A stretch of 64,000 nt of DNA from Erwinia sp. E602 (lineage in GTDB: Bacteria; Pseudomonadota; Gammaproteobacteria; Enterobacterales; Enterobacteriaceae): assembly GCF_018141005.1 (NCBI RefSeq), contig NZ_CP046582.1, positions 4,030,001 to 4,094,000 of the forward strand. Direction: 5' to 3'. The position numbers and the translations under genes are program-made. The notes under the pieces are model-generated. The model was not told where the DNA came from. It ran no database searches and was given only the letters and a program-made list of their open reading frames with translations. Below, piece by piece: positions 1-10,736 of this stretch (within the stretch, counting starts at the first letter, position 1; each line of letters opens with the position of its first letter).

Positions 1-1
1 C

Positions 2-1522
2 TTTGGCGCGCTGTGGGCCAGCGCTCCGGCCACCGACTGGCGGGGCATGCTGCAGGACCGCTATCTGTGGCACGTGCTCGGTTTCTCCTTCTGGCAGGCG
101 CTGCTATCGGCCCTGCTGTCGGCGCTGCCCGCCGTTCCGCTGGCCCGCGCCCTCTACCGCCGCCGTTTCCCCGGGCGCAGCAGCCTGCTGCGGCTGTGCG
201 CCATGACCCTGGTGCTGCCGGTGCTGGTGGCGGTGTTCGGCATCCTTACCGTTTACGGCCGCAGCGGCTGGCTGGCGCAGCTCTGCGCGCTGCTCGGCAT
301 TCCGTGGACCTTCACCCCCTACGGACTGCAGGGCATCCTGCTCGCGCACGTCTTTTTCAACCTGCCGCTGGCCACCCGGCTGCTGCTGCAGGCGCTGGAG
401 CAGATCCCCGGCGAACAGCGCCAGCTGGCCGCGCAGCTCGGCCTGCGCGGCTGGGCGCACTTTCGCATCGTCGAGTGGCCGTGGCTGAAGCGGCAGCTGC
501 TGCCCGCCGTCGCGCTGATTTTTATGCTCTGTTTTGCCAGCTTTGCCACCGTGCTGTCGCTGGGCGGCGGCCCGCAGGCCACCACCATTGAGCTGGCGAT
601 CTTCCAGGCGCTGAGCTTTGACTACGATCCCGGCCGCGCCGCGCTGCTGGCGCTGCTGCAGATGATCTGCTGCCTGGGGCTGGTGCTGCTCAGCCAGCGG
701 CTGAACAGGGCGCTGCCCGCAGGCAGCCAGCAGATCGGCGGCTGGCGTAATCCGCAGGACAGCCTGCGCGCCCGCCTGCTGGATGCGGTGCTTATCGCCG
801 CCGCGCTGCTGCTGATCCTGCCGCCGCTGCTGGCGGTAGCGGTCAGCGGCATTAACCAGGGGTTCAGCGGCGTTTTGCAGCAACCCGCCCTGTGGCAGGC
901 CACCTTTACCTCGCTGCGCATTGCGCTGGCCGCCGGGCTGCTCAGCGTGATACTGACCGTGATGCTGTTGTGGAGCAGCCGCGAGCTGCGCCTGCGCCAG
1001 CGACCAAAAAGCGGGCAGCTGCTGGAGCTGAGCGGCATGCTGATCCTGGCGATGCCGGGTATCGTGCTGGCCACCGGCTTTTTCCTGCTGCTGAATGCCA
1101 CCACCGGCCTGCCCGCATCGGCGGACGGCGTGGTGATTTTCACCAACGCGCTGATGGCCATACCCTATGCGATCAAGGTGCTGGAAAACCCGCTGCGTGA
1201 TATCGCCGAGCGTTACAACCGCCTGTGCCTGTCGCTGGATATTCGCGGCTGGAACCGCCTGCGGCTGATTGAGCTGCGCGCGCTGCGGCGGCCGCTGGCG
1301 CAGGCGCTGGCCTTTGCCTGCGTGCTGTCGATCGGTGATTTTGGCGCGGTGGCGCTGTTCGGCAATGAGGACTTCCGCACCCTGCCTTTCTATCTCTACC
1401 AGCAGATCGGCTCTTACCGCAGCAGCGACGGCGCGGTCACCGCCCTGCTGCTGCTGCTGCTCTGCTTCCTGCTGTTCACCCTGATTGAAAAGCTTCCGGG
1501 ACGCCATGCTAAACCTGACTAA
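2..1522 (+). CDS. thiP: Thiamine/TPP ABC transporter permease ThiP (5'-truncated by window edge)
   Basis: Inner-membrane permease of the ThiBPQ importer, which brings thiamine and its phosphates into the cytoplasm. The frame is open from the first bases; the first ATG in frame (47) is internal, so about 30 N-terminal residues and the start lie outside the window (506 residues visible; E. coli ThiP has 536). The protein is a fused double permease: two halves of hydrophobic helices, each with an ABC-contact loop (around [15 protein letters not shown] and around [13 protein letters not shown]). It is followed by thiQ with a 17-base overlap, which implies translational coupling. thiB and any upstream TPP riboswitch are not in view. 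Confidence 0.95.
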   Translation, partial: FGALWASAPATDWRGMLQDRYLWHVLGFSFWQALLSALLSALPAVPLARALYRRRFPGRSSLLRLCAMTLVLPVLVAVFGILTVYGRSGWLAQLCALLGIPWTFTPYGLQGILLAHVFFNLPLATRLLLQALEQIPGEQRQLAAQLGLRGWAHFRIVEWPWLKRQLLPAVALIFMLCFASFATVLSLGGGPQATTIELAIFQALSFDYDPGRAALLALLQMICCLGLVLLSQRLNRALPAGSQQIGGWRNPQDSLRARLLDAVLIAAALLLILPPLLAVAVSGINQGFSGVLQQPALWQATFTSLRIALAAGLLSVILTVMLLWSSRELRLRQRPKSGQLLELSGMLILAMPGIVLATGFFLLLNATTGLPASADGVVIFTNALMAIPYAIKVLENPLRDIAERYNRLCLSLDIRGWNRLRLIELRALRRPLAQALAFACVLSIGDFGAVALFGNEDFRTLPFYLYQQIGSYRSSDGAVTALLLLLLCFLLFTLIEKLPGRHAKPD

Positions 1523-2213
1523 CCTCACCTGGCTCTATCAGCACCTGCCGATGCGCTTTACCTTCAGCGCGCAGGCCGGCGAAAGGCTGGCGATCCTTGG
1601 CCCCAGCGGCGCGGGTAAAAGCACCCTGCTCAGCCTGATCGCCGGCTTTCTCAACGCCGAAAGCGGCAGCCTGCAGCTGAACGGCGCGGAGCACCGCCAC
1701 ACGCCGCCCGCGCAGCGCCCGGTGTCGATGCTGTTCCAGGAAAATAACCTGTTTCCCCACCTGACGGTGGCGGAGAATATCGGCCTCGGCCTGCATCCGG
1801 GGCTGAAGCTGAACCCGCAGCAGAAGCAGCAGATGCAGGAGATCGCCCGCCGCGTCGGGCTGGCAGAGCATCTGCCCCGGCTGCCGCATCAGCTCTCCGG
1901 CGGCCAGCGTCAGCGCGCCGCGCTCGCCCGCTGCCTGGTGCGGCAGCAGCCGATCCTGCTGCTGGACGAGCCGTTCTCAGCGCTGGACCCGGCGCTGCGT
2001 AAGGAGATGCTGGCACTGGTCGATGAGGTGTGCCGCGAGCGCAATATCACCCTGCTGATGGTATCGCACAGCGTCGAGGATGCCGCACAGATCGCGCCAC
2101 GCAGCCTGCTGATCGTAGACGGGCGGGTTTACTGGGACGGCAGCACCGCACAGCTGCAGCGCGGTGAGGTGAGTGCCGCGGCGGTGCTGGGCATCGCTTA
2201 CCGGCCCGGATAA
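1506..2213 (+). CDS. thiQ: Thiamine ABC transporter ATP-binding protein ThiQ
   Basis: ATPase that drives thiamine import through ThiP on the cytoplasmic face of the membrane. The 235-residue protein has every ABC motif: Walker [10 protein letters not shown] (residues 32-40), Q-loop near FQENN, signature [13 protein letters not shown], Walker B ILLLDEP and the switch histidine in VSHSVEDA. E. coli ThiQ is 232 residues. An upstream in-frame ATG at 1485 exists, but the ATG at 1506 gives the family N-terminus (MLNLTNLTW) and the short overlap with thiP that is usual for this pair. The 165 bases to the convergent yabI hold no clear terminator. Confidence 0.95.
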   Translation: MLNLTNLTWLYQHLPMRFTFSAQAGERLAILGPSGAGKSTLLSLIAGFLNAESGSLQLNGAEHRHTPPAQRPVSMLFQENNLFPHLTVAENIGLGLHPGLKLNPQQKQQMQEIARRVGLAEHLPRLPHQLSGGQRQRAALARCLVRQQPILLLDEPFSALDPALRKEMLALVDEVCRERNITLLMVSHSVEDAAQIAPRSLLIVDGRVYWDGSTAQLQRGEVSAAAVLGIAYRPG

Positions 2214-2378
2214 ACCGTCTCGCTTATCCGGCGGCGCACAGGGAACGGTGTAGCCCAGGTTCCATCAGTAAACGATATCAGACGCGCCCGCAGCAGCGGA
2301 TTGCGGAGGCAGTCGATAAACGGCGCGAGCAGGCCGCCGGGTTTAACCGGCAGGTACTCGCGCCGCCTCGCTGCATGA

Positions 2379-3140
2379 TCAGAAGAAGACCTGCCACAGC
2401 AGGTGCCGGAACATCGGCATCATCGGGTGGAACTGAATGGCCGTAAAGCTGCCAACGGCGACCAGCAGCCCGAGCGGCCCCAGCCAGCGCAGCCGCGCCG
2501 CCGGCAGGTACGCCGTCGCCCAGTCCTGCTGCTTACCGCTGCGCAGCCAGCGCCAGCCGAGCCAGACGCCCAGCCACACCAGGATCGCCACCGCTAACAG
2601 CAGCCATTTAAACAGGCCGCTGCTGGCGTCCTTCGGCACGTCGATCGCCACCCCGGCCAGAATGCCCGGCAGGAAGTAGAGCGGCGGCCAGAGGATGCAG
2701 CCGATGATATTCGGCGGAATAAACTTGCGCACCGGCAGCTCCAGCATCCCCGCCACCAGCGGGATAAGCGGGCGGGTCGGCCCGACAAAGCGGCCGACCA
2801 TAATGGTCAGCATGCTGTGCTGGTGCAGCGCATGCTCGGTTTTGCTCATCAGCGAGTGGTGCTTTTTAATAAACGACCAGCGGTGCAGCGGCCCTTTAAA
2901 TTTCCAGCCCAGCAGGTAGGAGATCCAGTCGCCCAGCAGGCAGCCAATGGTGCCCACCAGCCACGCCGGATAGAGCCCCATCTGGCCGCTGCCGATTAAC
3001 GCCCCCAGCGAGGCCATCATCACCGTGCCGGGCAGCAGCAGCCCAACCAGCGCCAGCGACTCCAGAAAAGCCACCAGCCCCACGGCCAGCAGCGCATACG
3101 CCAGCGATTGCGTAATTAAGTGTTCCAGCCAGGCTTCCAT
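2379..3140 (-). CDS. yabI: DedA family inner-membrane protein YabI
   Basis: Polytopic inner-membrane protein of the DedA/SNARE-associated family; members are linked to undecaprenyl-phosphate or phospholipid flipping and membrane homeostasis. The 253-residue product (E. coli YabI: 254) carries the DedA signature: the acidic residue in FLESLALVGLLLPG near residues 25-38, the GDWISYLLG segment, and the GRFVGPTRPLIPLVAG motif with its conserved arginines. It is convergent with thiQ. In E. coli the araC-araBAD genes lie between yabI and polB; here they are absent and yabI is divergent from polB. The exact substrate is not evident from sequence. Confidence 0.93.
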   Translation of the reverse strand: MEAWLEHLITQSLAYALLAVGLVAFLESLALVGLLLPGTVMMASLGALIGSGQMGLYPAWLVGTIGCLLGDWISYLLGWKFKGPLHRWSFIKKHHSLMSKTEHALHQHSMLTIMVGRFVGPTRPLIPLVAGMLELPVRKFIPPNIIGCILWPPLYFLPGILAGVAIDVPKDASSGLFKWLLLAVAILVWLGVWLGWRWLRSGKQQDWATAYLPAARLRWLGPLGLLVAVGSFTAIQFHPMMPMFRHLLWQVFF

Positions 3141-3256
3141 AAGTATCCAACAGAGTTGACAGAACCGGCGATTTTCCCGGCCCGCCCGGCGGGCGTCAAG
3201 ACGATATTTGTATGGGAACGTATGACCGCATTAGCCTGGTGATACAGGGAAACAAC

Positions 3257-3276
3257 CACTGTATATATAAACATGC
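3257..3276 (+). promoter_or_regulatory. LexA (SOS) box upstream of polB
   Basis: CTGT at 3259-3262, an 8-base AT-rich spacer (ATATATAA) and ACAT at 3271-3274 match the LexA consensus CTGT-N8-ACAG with one mismatch. The site lies about 35 bases before the polB start, where LexA controls polB in E. coli, so damage induction of polymerase II is expected. Confidence 0.8.
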
Positions 3277-3309
3277 TATTATTACAGCATTATGCGTCCC
3301 GGAGGCAGT

Positions 3310-5673
3310 GTGAACGACCCACGCGCAGGATTTCTGTTAACCCGCCACTGGCGGGACACGCCGGCCGGCAGCGAAGTGACGCTGTGGCTGGCCACCGACG
3401 CCGGTCCGCAGCAGGTGGTGCTGCCTGCGCAGGAGTCGGTAGCCTTTGTGCCGGTAGAACAGCAGGCGGCGGCGGAGCGCCTGCTGGCGAACGAACGCGA
3501 CTGGCGTTTCGCCCCGCTGACGCTGAAAGACTTCCGCCAGCGGCCGGTGGCCGGCCTCTACTGTCGCCAGCAGCGCCAGCTGATGAAGCTGGAGAAACTG
3601 CTGCGCGAAAACGACATCACCGTATACGAGGCCGATATCCGCCCGCCGGAGCGCTACCTGATGGAGCGTTTTATCACCGCGCCGGTGTGGTTCAGCGGCA
3701 GGCCGGACGGCAACCGTCTGACCGACGCGCGGCTCAAGCCGCACCCCGATTACCGCCCGCCGCTGAAGTGGGTGTCGCTGGATATTGAAACCACCCGTCA
3801 CGGCGAACTTTACTGCATTGGCCTGGAGGGCTGCGGGCGGCGCGATGTCTTTATGCTCGGGCCGCCGAACGGCGATGCCAGCCGGCTGGACTTTAATCTT
3901 GAGTACCTGAGCAGCCGTCCCGCCCTGCTGGAGCGCCTGAACGCCTGGTTTGCCGAACACGATCCGGACGTGCTGATCGGCTGGAACGTAGTGCAGTTCG
4001 ACTTAAGGGTGCTGCAGAAGCACGCCGACCGCTACGGCATCCCGCTGCGACTGGGGCGCGGCCATCATCCGGCGCTGGAGTGGCGCGAGCACGGCTTTAA
4101 GCCCGGCGTGTTCTTCGCTCAGGCCAGCGGTCGGCTGATTATCGACGGCATTGAAGCGCTAAAGTCGGCGTTCTGGAACTTTGACTCCTTCAGCCTGGAG
4201 GCGGTCTCCCGCGAGCTGCTGGGGGAAGGCAAGGCGATCGGCAACCCGTGGCAGCGCATGGAGGAGATCAACCAGCGCTTCGCCGAAGACAAACCGGCGC
4301 TGGCGCACTACAACCTGAAAGACTGCGAGCTGGTGACGCGCATTTTCCAGCACACCGAGCTGATGCCGTTTCTGCTGGAGCGCGCCTCGGTCAACGGCCT
4401 GGCGGTGGATCGCCACGGCGGTTCGGTGGCGGCGTTCAGCCACCTTTATTTGCCGCGCATGCACCGCGCCGGCTACGTCGCGCCGAATATGGGCGAGCTG
4501 GCGTCGGAAGCCAGCCCCGGCGGCTACGTGATGGACTCGCGCCCCGGCCTGTACGACTCGGTGCTGGTGCTCGACTACAAGAGCCTGTATCCGGCGATTA
4601 TCCGCACCTTCCTGATCGACCCGGTCGGCCTGGTGGAGGGGCTGGCGCACCCGGACGACGCCGATTCGGTGGCCGGTTTCCGCCACGCGCGCTTCTCGCG
4701 CAGCCGCCACTGCCTGCCGGAGATCGTCAGCCAGATCTGGCAGGGGCGCGACGCGGCCAAGCGCGCCGGCAACAAGCCGCTGTCGCAGGCGCTGAAGATC
4801 ATTATGAACGCCTTCTACGGCGTGCTCGGCACCAGCGCCTGCCGCTTCTTCGATCCGCGCCTCGCCTCGTCGATCACCCTGCGCGGCCACGAGATCATGC
4901 TGCAGACCCGCGAACTGATCGAGGCGGAAGGCTATGACGTGATTTACGGCGATACCGACTCCACCTTTGTCTGGCTGAAGTCGCCCCACGACGAGGCGAC
5001 GGCGGCGGCGATCGGCCAGCGGCTGGTGGCGAAGGTTAACGACTGGTGGCGGCAGCATCTGAAAACCGAATTCGATCTTGAGAGCGCGCTGGAGCTGGAA
5101 TATGAAACTCATTTCAGCCGCTTTCTGATGCCAACCATCCGCGGTGCCGAACAGGGCAGCAAGAAACGCTACGCCGGACTGATCCGCACCGACGGCGGTG
5201 AACGTATGGTGTTTAAAGGGCTGGAGACGGTCCGCACCGACTGGACCCCGCTGGCGCAGCAGTTCCAGCAGGCGCTGTACCTGAAAATTTTTACCGGCCA
5301 GCCCTGGCAGGACTATATCCGCGACACCGTGGCACGGCTGCTGAACGGCGAACTGGACGACCTGCTGGTGTACAGCAAGCGGCTGCGTCGCCCGCTCGGC
5401 GACTACCAGCGTAACGTACCACCGCACGTGCGCGCCGCGCGCATCGCCGATGAGTATCATCAGAAGCTCGAAAGGCCGCTGCTCTACCAGAACGGCGGCA
5501 AAATCCGCTACGTGATGGCCACCTCCGGCCCCGAGCCGCTGGAGGTGCGCAGCACGCCGCTGGACTACGATCACTATGTCTCCCGCCAGCTGCAGCCGGT
5601 GGCGGATGGCATCCTGCCCTTTGTGCAGGATGACTTTGCCAGACTGATAACCGGGCAGCTGGGCCTGTTTTGA
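3310..5673 (+). CDS. polB: DNA polymerase II (family B, SOS-induced)
   Basis: Family B DNA polymerase with proofreading, used in replication restart and translesion bypass after damage. An exonuclease domain (Exo I DIETT in [10 protein letters not shown], Exo [13 protein letters not shown]) precedes the polymerase palm with DYKSLYPAI (motif A), [12 protein letters not shown] (motif B) and YGDTDSTFV (catalytic aspartates, motif C). An in-frame ATG occurs at 3292, but GTG at 3310 has a GGAGG Shine-Dalgarno four bases upstream and gives the family N-terminus (about [13 protein letters not shown]), so I chose GTG: 787 residues against 783 in E. coli. Regulated by the LexA box just upstream. rapA and rluA follow on the same strand. 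Confidence 0.95.
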   Translation: MNDPRAGFLLTRHWRDTPAGSEVTLWLATDAGPQQVVLPAQESVAFVPVEQQAAAERLLANERDWRFAPLTLKDFRQRPVAGLYCRQQRQLMKLEKLLRENDITVYEADIRPPERYLMERFITAPVWFSGRPDGNRLTDARLKPHPDYRPPLKWVSLDIETTRHGELYCIGLEGCGRRDVFMLGPPNGDASRLDFNLEYLSSRPALLERLNAWFAEHDPDVLIGWNVVQFDLRVLQKHADRYGIPLRLGRGHHPALEWREHGFKPGVFFAQASGRLIIDGIEALKSAFWNFDSFSLEAVSRELLGEGKAIGNPWQRMEEINQRFAEDKPALAHYNLKDCELVTRIFQHTELMPFLLERASVNGLAVDRHGGSVAAFSHLYLPRMHRAGYVAPNMGELASEASPGGYVMDSRPGLYDSVLVLDYKSLYPAIIRTFLIDPVGLVEGLAHPDDADSVAGFRHARFSRSRHCLPEIVSQIWQGRDAAKRAGNKPLSQALKIIMNAFYGVLGTSACRFFDPRLASSITLRGHEIMLQTRELIEAEGYDVIYGDTDSTFVWLKSPHDEATAAAIGQRLVAKVNDWWRQHLKTEFDLESALELEYETHFSRFLMPTIRGAEQGSKKRYAGLIRTDGGERMVFKGLETVRTDWTPLAQQFQQALYLKIFTGQPWQDYIRDTVARLLNGELDDLLVYSKRLRRPLGDYQRNVPPHVRAARIADEYHQKLERPLLYQNGGKIRYVMATSGPEPLEVRSTPLDYDHYVSRQLQPVADGILPFVQDDFARLITGQLGLF

Positions 5674-5812
5674 CAGGTGACGAAAGGGCCGCCTTCCAGT
5701 ACCATAGCGCCCTTCCTTAAAATAAACGTTCTGAAACGACTACCGGGCAGCCTCTGCCGGGTCGTAACACTATTGCCTGCAATAAACTGACGACAATCGA
5801 GCCGAATATTAT

Positions 5813-8719
5813 ATGCCTTTTACACTTGGTCAACGCTGGATAAGCGATACGGAAAGCGAGCTGGGATTAGGAACCGTGGTTGCGGTGGATACCCGCATGG
5901 TCACGGTGATGTTCCCTGCCACCGGTGAAAACCGTCTCTACTCCAGAAATGATTCGCCGATCACCCGCGTGGTGTTTAACCCGGGCGATACCGTCACCAG
6001 CCACGAAGGCTGGCAGCTCATCGTTGACGAAGTACAAACCGACAACGGCGTGGTCAGCTATTTCGGCACCCGCACCGACACCGGCGAGACCGGGGTACGC
6101 CTGCGGGAAGTGATGCTCGACAGCAAGCTGGTGTTTGGCAAGCCGCAGGATCGCCTGTTCGCCGGCCAGCTTGACCGCATGGACCGTTTTGCGCTGCGCT
6201 TCCGCGCGCGCAAATATCAGAGCGAGCAGTACCGCCTGCCGATCAGCGGCCTGCGCGGCATGCGCACCAGCCTGATCCCGCACCAGCTGCACATCGCACA
6301 CGACGTTGGCCGCCGCCACGCGCCGCGCGTGCTGCTGGCCGATGAAGTGGGTCTGGGTAAAACCATTGAAGCCGGGATGATCATCCACCAGCAGCTGCTG
6401 GCCGGCCGCGCCGAGCGTATTCTGATCGTGGTGCCGGAAACCCTGCAGCACCAGTGGCTGGTTGAGATGCTGCGCCGCTTCAACCTGCGCTTTGCGCTGT
6501 TTGATGACGACCGCTACGCCGAAGCGCAGCACGATAGCGACAACCCGTTTGAAACCGAGCAGATGATTATCTGTTCGCTGGACTTCGTACGCCGCAACAA
6601 GCAGCGCCTGGAGAAGCTGGCCGACGCCGAGTGGGACCTGATGGTGGTCGATGAAGCCCACCACCTGGTGTGGTCGGAAGAGGCACCGAGCCGCGAGTAT
6701 CAGGTGATTGAACAGCTGGCGGAAAATATTCCCGGCGTTCTGCTGCTGACCGCCACCCCGGAACAGCTGGGTCTGGAGAGCCACTTTGCCCGCCTGCGCC
6801 TGCTGGATCCGGACCGCTTCCACGATTTCGCGGCCTTTGTTGAAGAGCAGAAGCACTTCCAGCCGATCGCCGACGCGGTATCGATGCTGCTGGCCGATAA
6901 AACCATCAGCAACGACGAGCTGAACCTGCTGAACGACCTGATGGGCGAGCAGGATATCGAGCCGCTGCTGCAGGTGGCCAACAGCGATCGTGAAGGCAAG
7001 CTGGAGGCCCGTCAGGAGCTGATCAGCATGCTGATGGATCGCCACGGCACCAGCCGCGTGCTGTTCCGTAACACCCGCGGCGGCGTAAAGGGCTTCCCGA
7101 AACGCGAACTGCACCAGATCCGCCTGCCGCTGCCGACCCAGTACCAGACCGCGATTAAGGTCTCCGGCATCATGAGCGCCCGCAAATCTGCCGACGAGCG
7201 CGCGCGCGATATGCTCTATCCGGAGCAGATTTATCAGGAATTTGAAGGCGACAGCGGCACCTGGTGGAACTTCGACCCGCGCGTTGAGTGGCTGCTCGGC
7301 TTCCTGACCAGCAACCGCGACAAGAAAGTGCTGGTGATCTGCGCCAAGGCGGCCACCGCGCTGCAGCTGGAGCAGGTGCTGCGCGAGCGCGAAGCGATCC
7401 GTGCCGCCGTGTTCCATGAAGGGCTGTCGATTATCGAGCGTGACCGCGCCGCCGCGTGGTTCGCCTCTGAAGAGGACGGTGCCCAGGTGCTGCTCTGTTC
7501 GGAGATCGGCTCCGAAGGCCGCAACTTCCAGTTCGCCAGCCAGCTGGTGATGTTCGACCTGCCGTTTAACCCGGACCTGCTGGAGCAGCGTATCGGCCGT
7601 CTGGACCGTATCGGCCAGATGCACGATATTCAGATCCACGTGCCGTATCTGGAACGTACCGCGCAGGCGGTGCTGGTGCAGTGGTTCCACGAAGGGCTGG
7701 ACGCCTTCGAACACACCTGCCCGACCGGCCGTACCGTCTATGACAGCGTCTATGCACAGCTGATCGCGTACCTCGCCGCGCCGGAAAACAGCGAAGGGCT
7801 GGCAGAGTTTATCGCCGGCTGCCGCAAACAGCATGACGGGTTGAAGGCGCAGCTGGAACAGGGCCGCGACCGTCTGCTGGAGCTCAACTCCAACGGCGGC
7901 GAGAAGGCGCAGGCGCTGGCCGCACAGATCGCCGAACAGGATAACGACATCGAGCTGGTGAACTTCGCGCTCAACCTGTTCGATATCGTCGGCATTAACC
8001 AGGAAGACCGCAGCGATAACCTGATCGTGCTGACCCCCGGCGACCATATGCTGGTGCCGGACTTCCCGGGCCTGCCGGAAGATGGCTGCACCATCACCTT
8101 CGACCGTAACCAGGCGCTGTCGCGTGAAGACGCGCAGTACGTCAGCTGGGAGCACCCGATCATCCGCAACGGTCTGGATCTGATCCTCTCCGGCGACACC
8201 GGCAGCTGCGCGCTGTCGCTGCTGAAAAACAAGGCGCTGCCGGCCGGCACGCTGCTGCTGGAGCTGGTCTGGGTGGTGGAAGCGCAGGCGCCGAAGCACC
8301 TGCAGCTGACCCGCTTCCTGCCGCCAACCCCGGTGCGCATGCTGGTCGACCGTAACGGCAATAACCTGGCGGCCAAAGTGGAGTTTGAAAGCTTTAACCG
8401 CCAGCTGAACGCCATCAACCGCCACACCGGCAGCAAGCTGGTCAACGCGGTGCAGCAGGACGTGCATGAGATTATCAAGCTGTCCGAGGAGCCGGCGGCG
8501 GTGGAAGCGCGTAAGCTGATCGATGCCGCCCGTGCGGAAGCCAGCGATAAGCTGGGTGCGGAGCTTTCCCGCCTGCAGGCGCTGAGCGCCGTCAACCCGA
8601 ACATCCGTCAGGATGAGATTGACGCGCTGGAAAGCAACCGCGAGCAGGTGCTGGCCAGCCTGGATGATGCCGGCTGGCGCCTGGATGCGCTGCGTCTTAT
8701 CGTGGTCGCTCACCAGTAA
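5813..8719 (+). CDS. rapA: RNA polymerase recycling factor, Swi2/Snf2 ATPase RapA
   Basis: RNA polymerase-associated ATPase that recycles stalled polymerase after transcription. The 968 residues equal E. coli RapA in length. Visible motifs: N-terminal Tudor-like domains (residues 1-110), Swi2/Snf2 motif [15 protein letters not shown], motif [10 protein letters not shown] (DEAH box), motif [12 protein letters not shown], and the second RecA-like lobe with [14 protein letters not shown] and [13 protein letters not shown]. The C-terminus ([14 protein letters not shown]) is the family end. rluA follows after a 76-base gap, as in E. coli. There is no close LexA site here; the 139-base gap after polB probably contains its own promoter. 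Confidence 0.97.
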   Translation: MPFTLGQRWISDTESELGLGTVVAVDTRMVTVMFPATGENRLYSRNDSPITRVVFNPGDTVTSHEGWQLIVDEVQTDNGVVSYFGTRTDTGETGVRLREVMLDSKLVFGKPQDRLFAGQLDRMDRFALRFRARKYQSEQYRLPISGLRGMRTSLIPHQLHIAHDVGRRHAPRVLLADEVGLGKTIEAGMIIHQQLLAGRAERILIVVPETLQHQWLVEMLRRFNLRFALFDDDRYAEAQHDSDNPFETEQMIICSLDFVRRNKQRLEKLADAEWDLMVVDEAHHLVWSEEAPSREYQVIEQLAENIPGVLLLTATPEQLGLESHFARLRLLDPDRFHDFAAFVEEQKHFQPIADAVSMLLADKTISNDELNLLNDLMGEQDIEPLLQVANSDREGKLEARQELISMLMDRHGTSRVLFRNTRGGVKGFPKRELHQIRLPLPTQYQTAIKVSGIMSARKSADERARDMLYPEQIYQEFEGDSGTWWNFDPRVEWLLGFLTSNRDKKVLVICAKAATALQLEQVLREREAIRAAVFHEGLSIIERDRAAAWFASEEDGAQVLLCSEIGSEGRNFQFASQLVMFDLPFNPDLLEQRIGRLDRIGQMHDIQIHVPYLERTAQAVLVQWFHEGLDAFEHTCPTGRTVYDSVYAQLIAYLAAPENSEGLAEFIAGCRKQHDGLKAQLEQGRDRLLELNSNGGEKAQALAAQIAEQDNDIELVNFALNLFDIVGINQEDRSDNLIVLTPGDHMLVPDFPGLPEDGCTITFDRNQALSREDAQYVSWEHPIIRNGLDLILSGDTGSCALSLLKNKALPAGTLLLELVWVVEAQAPKHLQLTRFLPPTPVRMLVDRNGNNLAAKVEFESFNRQLNAINRHTGSKLVNAVQQDVHEIIKLSEEPAAVEARKLIDAARAEASDKLGAELSRLQALSAVNPNIRQDEIDALESNREQVLASLDDAGWRLDALRLIVVAHQ

Positions 8720-8795
8720 TCCCCTCAGCAGGGTGCCTGCCATCGTCCCGCGATGGTCTGCACCCTGCCCCTCTCCGGCACTTTGCGAGATGCTT

Positions 8796-9449
8796 ATGAT
8801 GGAACCTTACAACCCGCCGTCCGAACCCTGGCTGCATATTCTCTACCAGGATGAGCACATTATGGTGGTCAACAAACCCAGCGGGCTGCTCTCCGTACCC
8901 GGACGTCTGGAGGAGCACAAGGACAGCATAATGACGCGCGTCCAGCGTGACTTCCCGGCGGCGGAGTCGGTGCACAGGCTGGATATGGCGACCAGCGGCG
9001 TGATGGTGGTGGCGCTGAACAAAGCGGCGGAGCGTGAGCTGAAGCGCCAGTTCCGCGAGCGTGAGCCGCAGAAAACCTACGTCGCCCGCGTGTGGGGGGT
9101 GCCGCAGCCGGAAAAAGGGCTGGTGGACCTGCCGCTGATTTGTGACTGGCCGAACCGGCCAAAGCAGAAGGTCTGTTTTGAAACCGGTAAGTCGGCGCAG
9201 ACGGAGTATCAGGTGCTGGAGGTGGCAGAGAACTGGGCGCGGGTGCAGCTGAAGCCGATCACCGGTCGCTCGCACCAGCTGCGCGTGCATATGCTGGCGC
9301 TGGGGCACCCGATTCTCGGCGATCGTTTCTATGCCCACGATGAGGCGTTAGCGATGGCGCCCCGTCTGCAGCTGCACGCCGAAAGCCTGAGCATCACCCA
9401 TCCGCAGTACGGCACGCCGATGACCTTTCGCCAGCCGGCGGCGTTTTAA
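8796..9449 (+). CDS. rluA: Dual-specificity rRNA/tRNA pseudouridine synthase RluA
   Basis: Makes pseudouridine at 23S rRNA position 746 and tRNA position 32. The catalytic aspartate is in the RluA-family motif HRLDMATSG; further family blocks are VVNKPSGLLSVPGR, KTYVARVWG, and the C-terminal KPITGRSHQLRVHMLALGHP. The start region reads ATG-CTT-ATG-ATG (8790, 8796, 8799). I chose 8796, which gives 217 residues and lines up with the E. coli start (219 residues); two codons either way remain possible. No signal peptide; cytoplasmic. The gene ends 66 bases before a strong terminator shared with the convergent djlA. Confidence 0.95.
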   Translation: MMEPYNPPSEPWLHILYQDEHIMVVNKPSGLLSVPGRLEEHKDSIMTRVQRDFPAAESVHRLDMATSGVMVVALNKAAERELKRQFREREPQKTYVARVWGVPQPEKGLVDLPLICDWPNRPKQKVCFETGKSAQTEYQVLEVAENWARVQLKPITGRSHQLRVHMLALGHPILGDRFYAHDEALAMAPRLQLHAESLSITHPQYGTPMTFRQPAAF

Positions 9450-9515
9450 TCTGCTGTTCCCCCCGGCCGAAGGGCGCAGCGGGCGGAGGCAGGGTTGGCA
9501 CCACGTCGCGATAAC

Positions 9516-9551
9516 ACGGGCTGACGGCACTCGCCGTAAGCCCGTTTTTTT
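9516..9551 (+). terminator. Rho-independent terminator after rluA
   Basis: ACGGGCT-G-ACGGC, loop ACTC, GCCGT-A-AGCCCGT: a 12-pair stem with one mismatch, followed by seven Ts on the + strand. The T run touches the djlA stop codon. It should stop transcription from rluA. Confidence 0.85.
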
Positions 9552-10380
9552 ACTTAAAGCCCTTCTCGCGCTTGATCAGGTCGTAAGCGGCCTGAATCTC
9601 CTGCGCTTTCTGCTTGGCCATCTCCATCATCTGCGGCGGCAGGCCTTTCGCCACCAGCTTATCCGGATGGTGCTCGCTCATCAGCTTACGGTAGGCACGC
9701 TTGATGGTGGTGGCATCATCGCTGCTCTTCACCCCCAGTACGTTACAGGCATCATCAAGCGTTGGGCCGCGCTGCGCTCCGGTGTACCCGCCCTGTGAGG
9801 AGTGGCCACCCTGATAACCGTACCCGCCGCCGCCAAACTGCTGGCCGCCTTCCATCATGCGCAGGAACCGATAGAACTGATGACGGGAGATCCCCAGCTC
9901 TTCGGCGATCACATACAGCACCTGGCGCTCGTTGGGGTGCAGCGAGCCGTCGGCAAACGCCGCCTGAATCTGGATCTCCAGAAACATGCGAATCAGATCG
10001 AAGCGACCAAAGCAGGCGCTGCGCAGCTCACGCAATTTTTCGCGCAGCGGGTAGTCACCCTCTTTACCTTCACGGAACGCCTGCTGGGCTGCGGTACGGC
10101 TGGCGCCCTGCATTTGCATGCGGTCCATCAGCAGCGATGCCATCTGGATATCGGCATCCGTGACCCGGCCTTTCGATTTGGTCAGATGCCCCATCACCTG
10201 GAAGGTGGTGCTGAAAAACAGCGCCTGACGGGTTTGCTGGTTGGCAAAATAACCCTGACGCCGCGTTGAACGCGCTTTATCAACCAGATGGCCGACCAGC
10301 AGGCCAAAAACTACGCCCCAGAAGCCCGCGCCGGACAATAAACCCAGCACAAGTCCCAATACTTTTCCCCAATAGCGCAT
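9550..10380 (-). CDS. djlA: Membrane-anchored DnaJ-like co-chaperone DjlA
   Basis: Type III J-protein: a single N-terminal transmembrane segment anchors it in the inner membrane with the J domain in the cytoplasm, where it stimulates DnaK and affects the Rcs envelope-stress pathway. The 276 residues (E. coli: 271) begin with a glycine-rich TM helix (residues 1-25, [17 protein letters not shown]), followed by a TerB-like helical domain, a Gly/Tyr/Gln-rich linker (about 178-200) and a C-terminal J domain containing the HPD tripeptide (SEHHPDKL). It is divergent from lptD, as in E. coli, but the intergenic region carries an ERIC element. Confidence 0.95.
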   Translation of the reverse strand: MRYWGKVLGLVLGLLSGAGFWGVVFGLLVGHLVDKARSTRRQGYFANQQTRQALFFSTTFQVMGHLTKSKGRVTDADIQMASLLMDRMQMQGASRTAAQQAFREGKEGDYPLREKLRELRSACFGRFDLIRMFLEIQIQAAFADGSLHPNERQVLYVIAEELGISRHQFYRFLRMMEGGQQFGGGGYGYQGGHSSQGGYTGAQRGPTLDDACNVLGVKSSDDATTIKRAYRKLMSEHHPDKLVAKGLPPQMMEMAKQKAQEIQAAYDLIKREKGFK

Positions 10381-10540
10381 ATACTCCTCAATTCGCCATG
10401 CTCAAGGCTACAATTTGCATTATCATACCTGTCATTCATCTCATAGCCTATTGGCAACGCGGTCAAACAACCAGAAGATACCTCACCGGTTATAGCGGCC
10501 AGCAGCTGTAGCCTGAAATGTGGGTATACACTAAATCATT

Positions 10541-10650
10541 CACACTGCATCAAGGCGGCAAACGAGTGAATCCCCGGGAGCAGAGATGGCTCTGTGACTG
10601 GGGTGAGCGAGAGCAGCCAACGCAGAGGCAGCGTGAAGGATGACGTGTAT
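10541..10650 (+). repeat. ERIC (IRU) intergenic repeat, copy 1, upstream of lptD
   Basis: About 110 bases containing the diagnostic ERIC blocks GTGAATCCCCGGGAGC and GTGACTGGGGTGAGCGA, followed by AGCCAACGCAGAGGCAGC and GTGAAGGATGACG. The two blocks are imperfectly inverted, so the element can fold. A second copy lies at 35631-35742 in the opposite orientation; the two agree along nearly their whole length. This copy occupies much of the 356-base djlA-lptD gap. The rest (10381-10540) is AT-richer and presumably holds the djlA promoter. Confidence 0.9.
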
Positions 10651-10659
10651 ATGACTGGC

Positions 10660-10688
10660 GCAACCTCCTTGAGTGCGTTAGTCTCTGA
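10660..10688 (+). promoter_or_regulatory. Candidate sigma-E promoter of lptD
   Basis: GCAACCT (10660-10666), a 17-base spacer and TCTGA (10684-10688) resemble the sigma-E consensus GGAACTT / TCTGA. lptD is a known member of the sigma-E envelope-stress regulon in E. coli. The -35 matches only 5 of 7 bases, so this is a candidate. It lies immediately after the ERIC element. Confidence 0.35.
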
Positions 10689-10736
10689 CCGTTTGTCGGC
10701 ATGATGCCAGTGATCACGGAATTTTCGATACCGCGT

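Noticed and set aside
104..1528. Long minus-strand frame opposite thiP
   Set aside because: Gln-rich antisense shadow of a conserved permease gene.
2214..2378. Open minus-strand frame of about 55 residues between thiQ and yabI
   Set aside because: No start codon and no recognisable product. It could be a gene remnant but is too short to claim.
4159..5574. Long minus-strand frame opposite polB
   Set aside because: Antisense shadow; no domain, no ribosome-binding site.
5867..8743. Very long antisense reading frame opposite rapA (minus strand)
   Set aside because: It is the mirror of a GC-rich conserved gene; the residue composition (Gln, His, Arg, Val-rich) is that of an antisense frame, and rapA has full family motifs.
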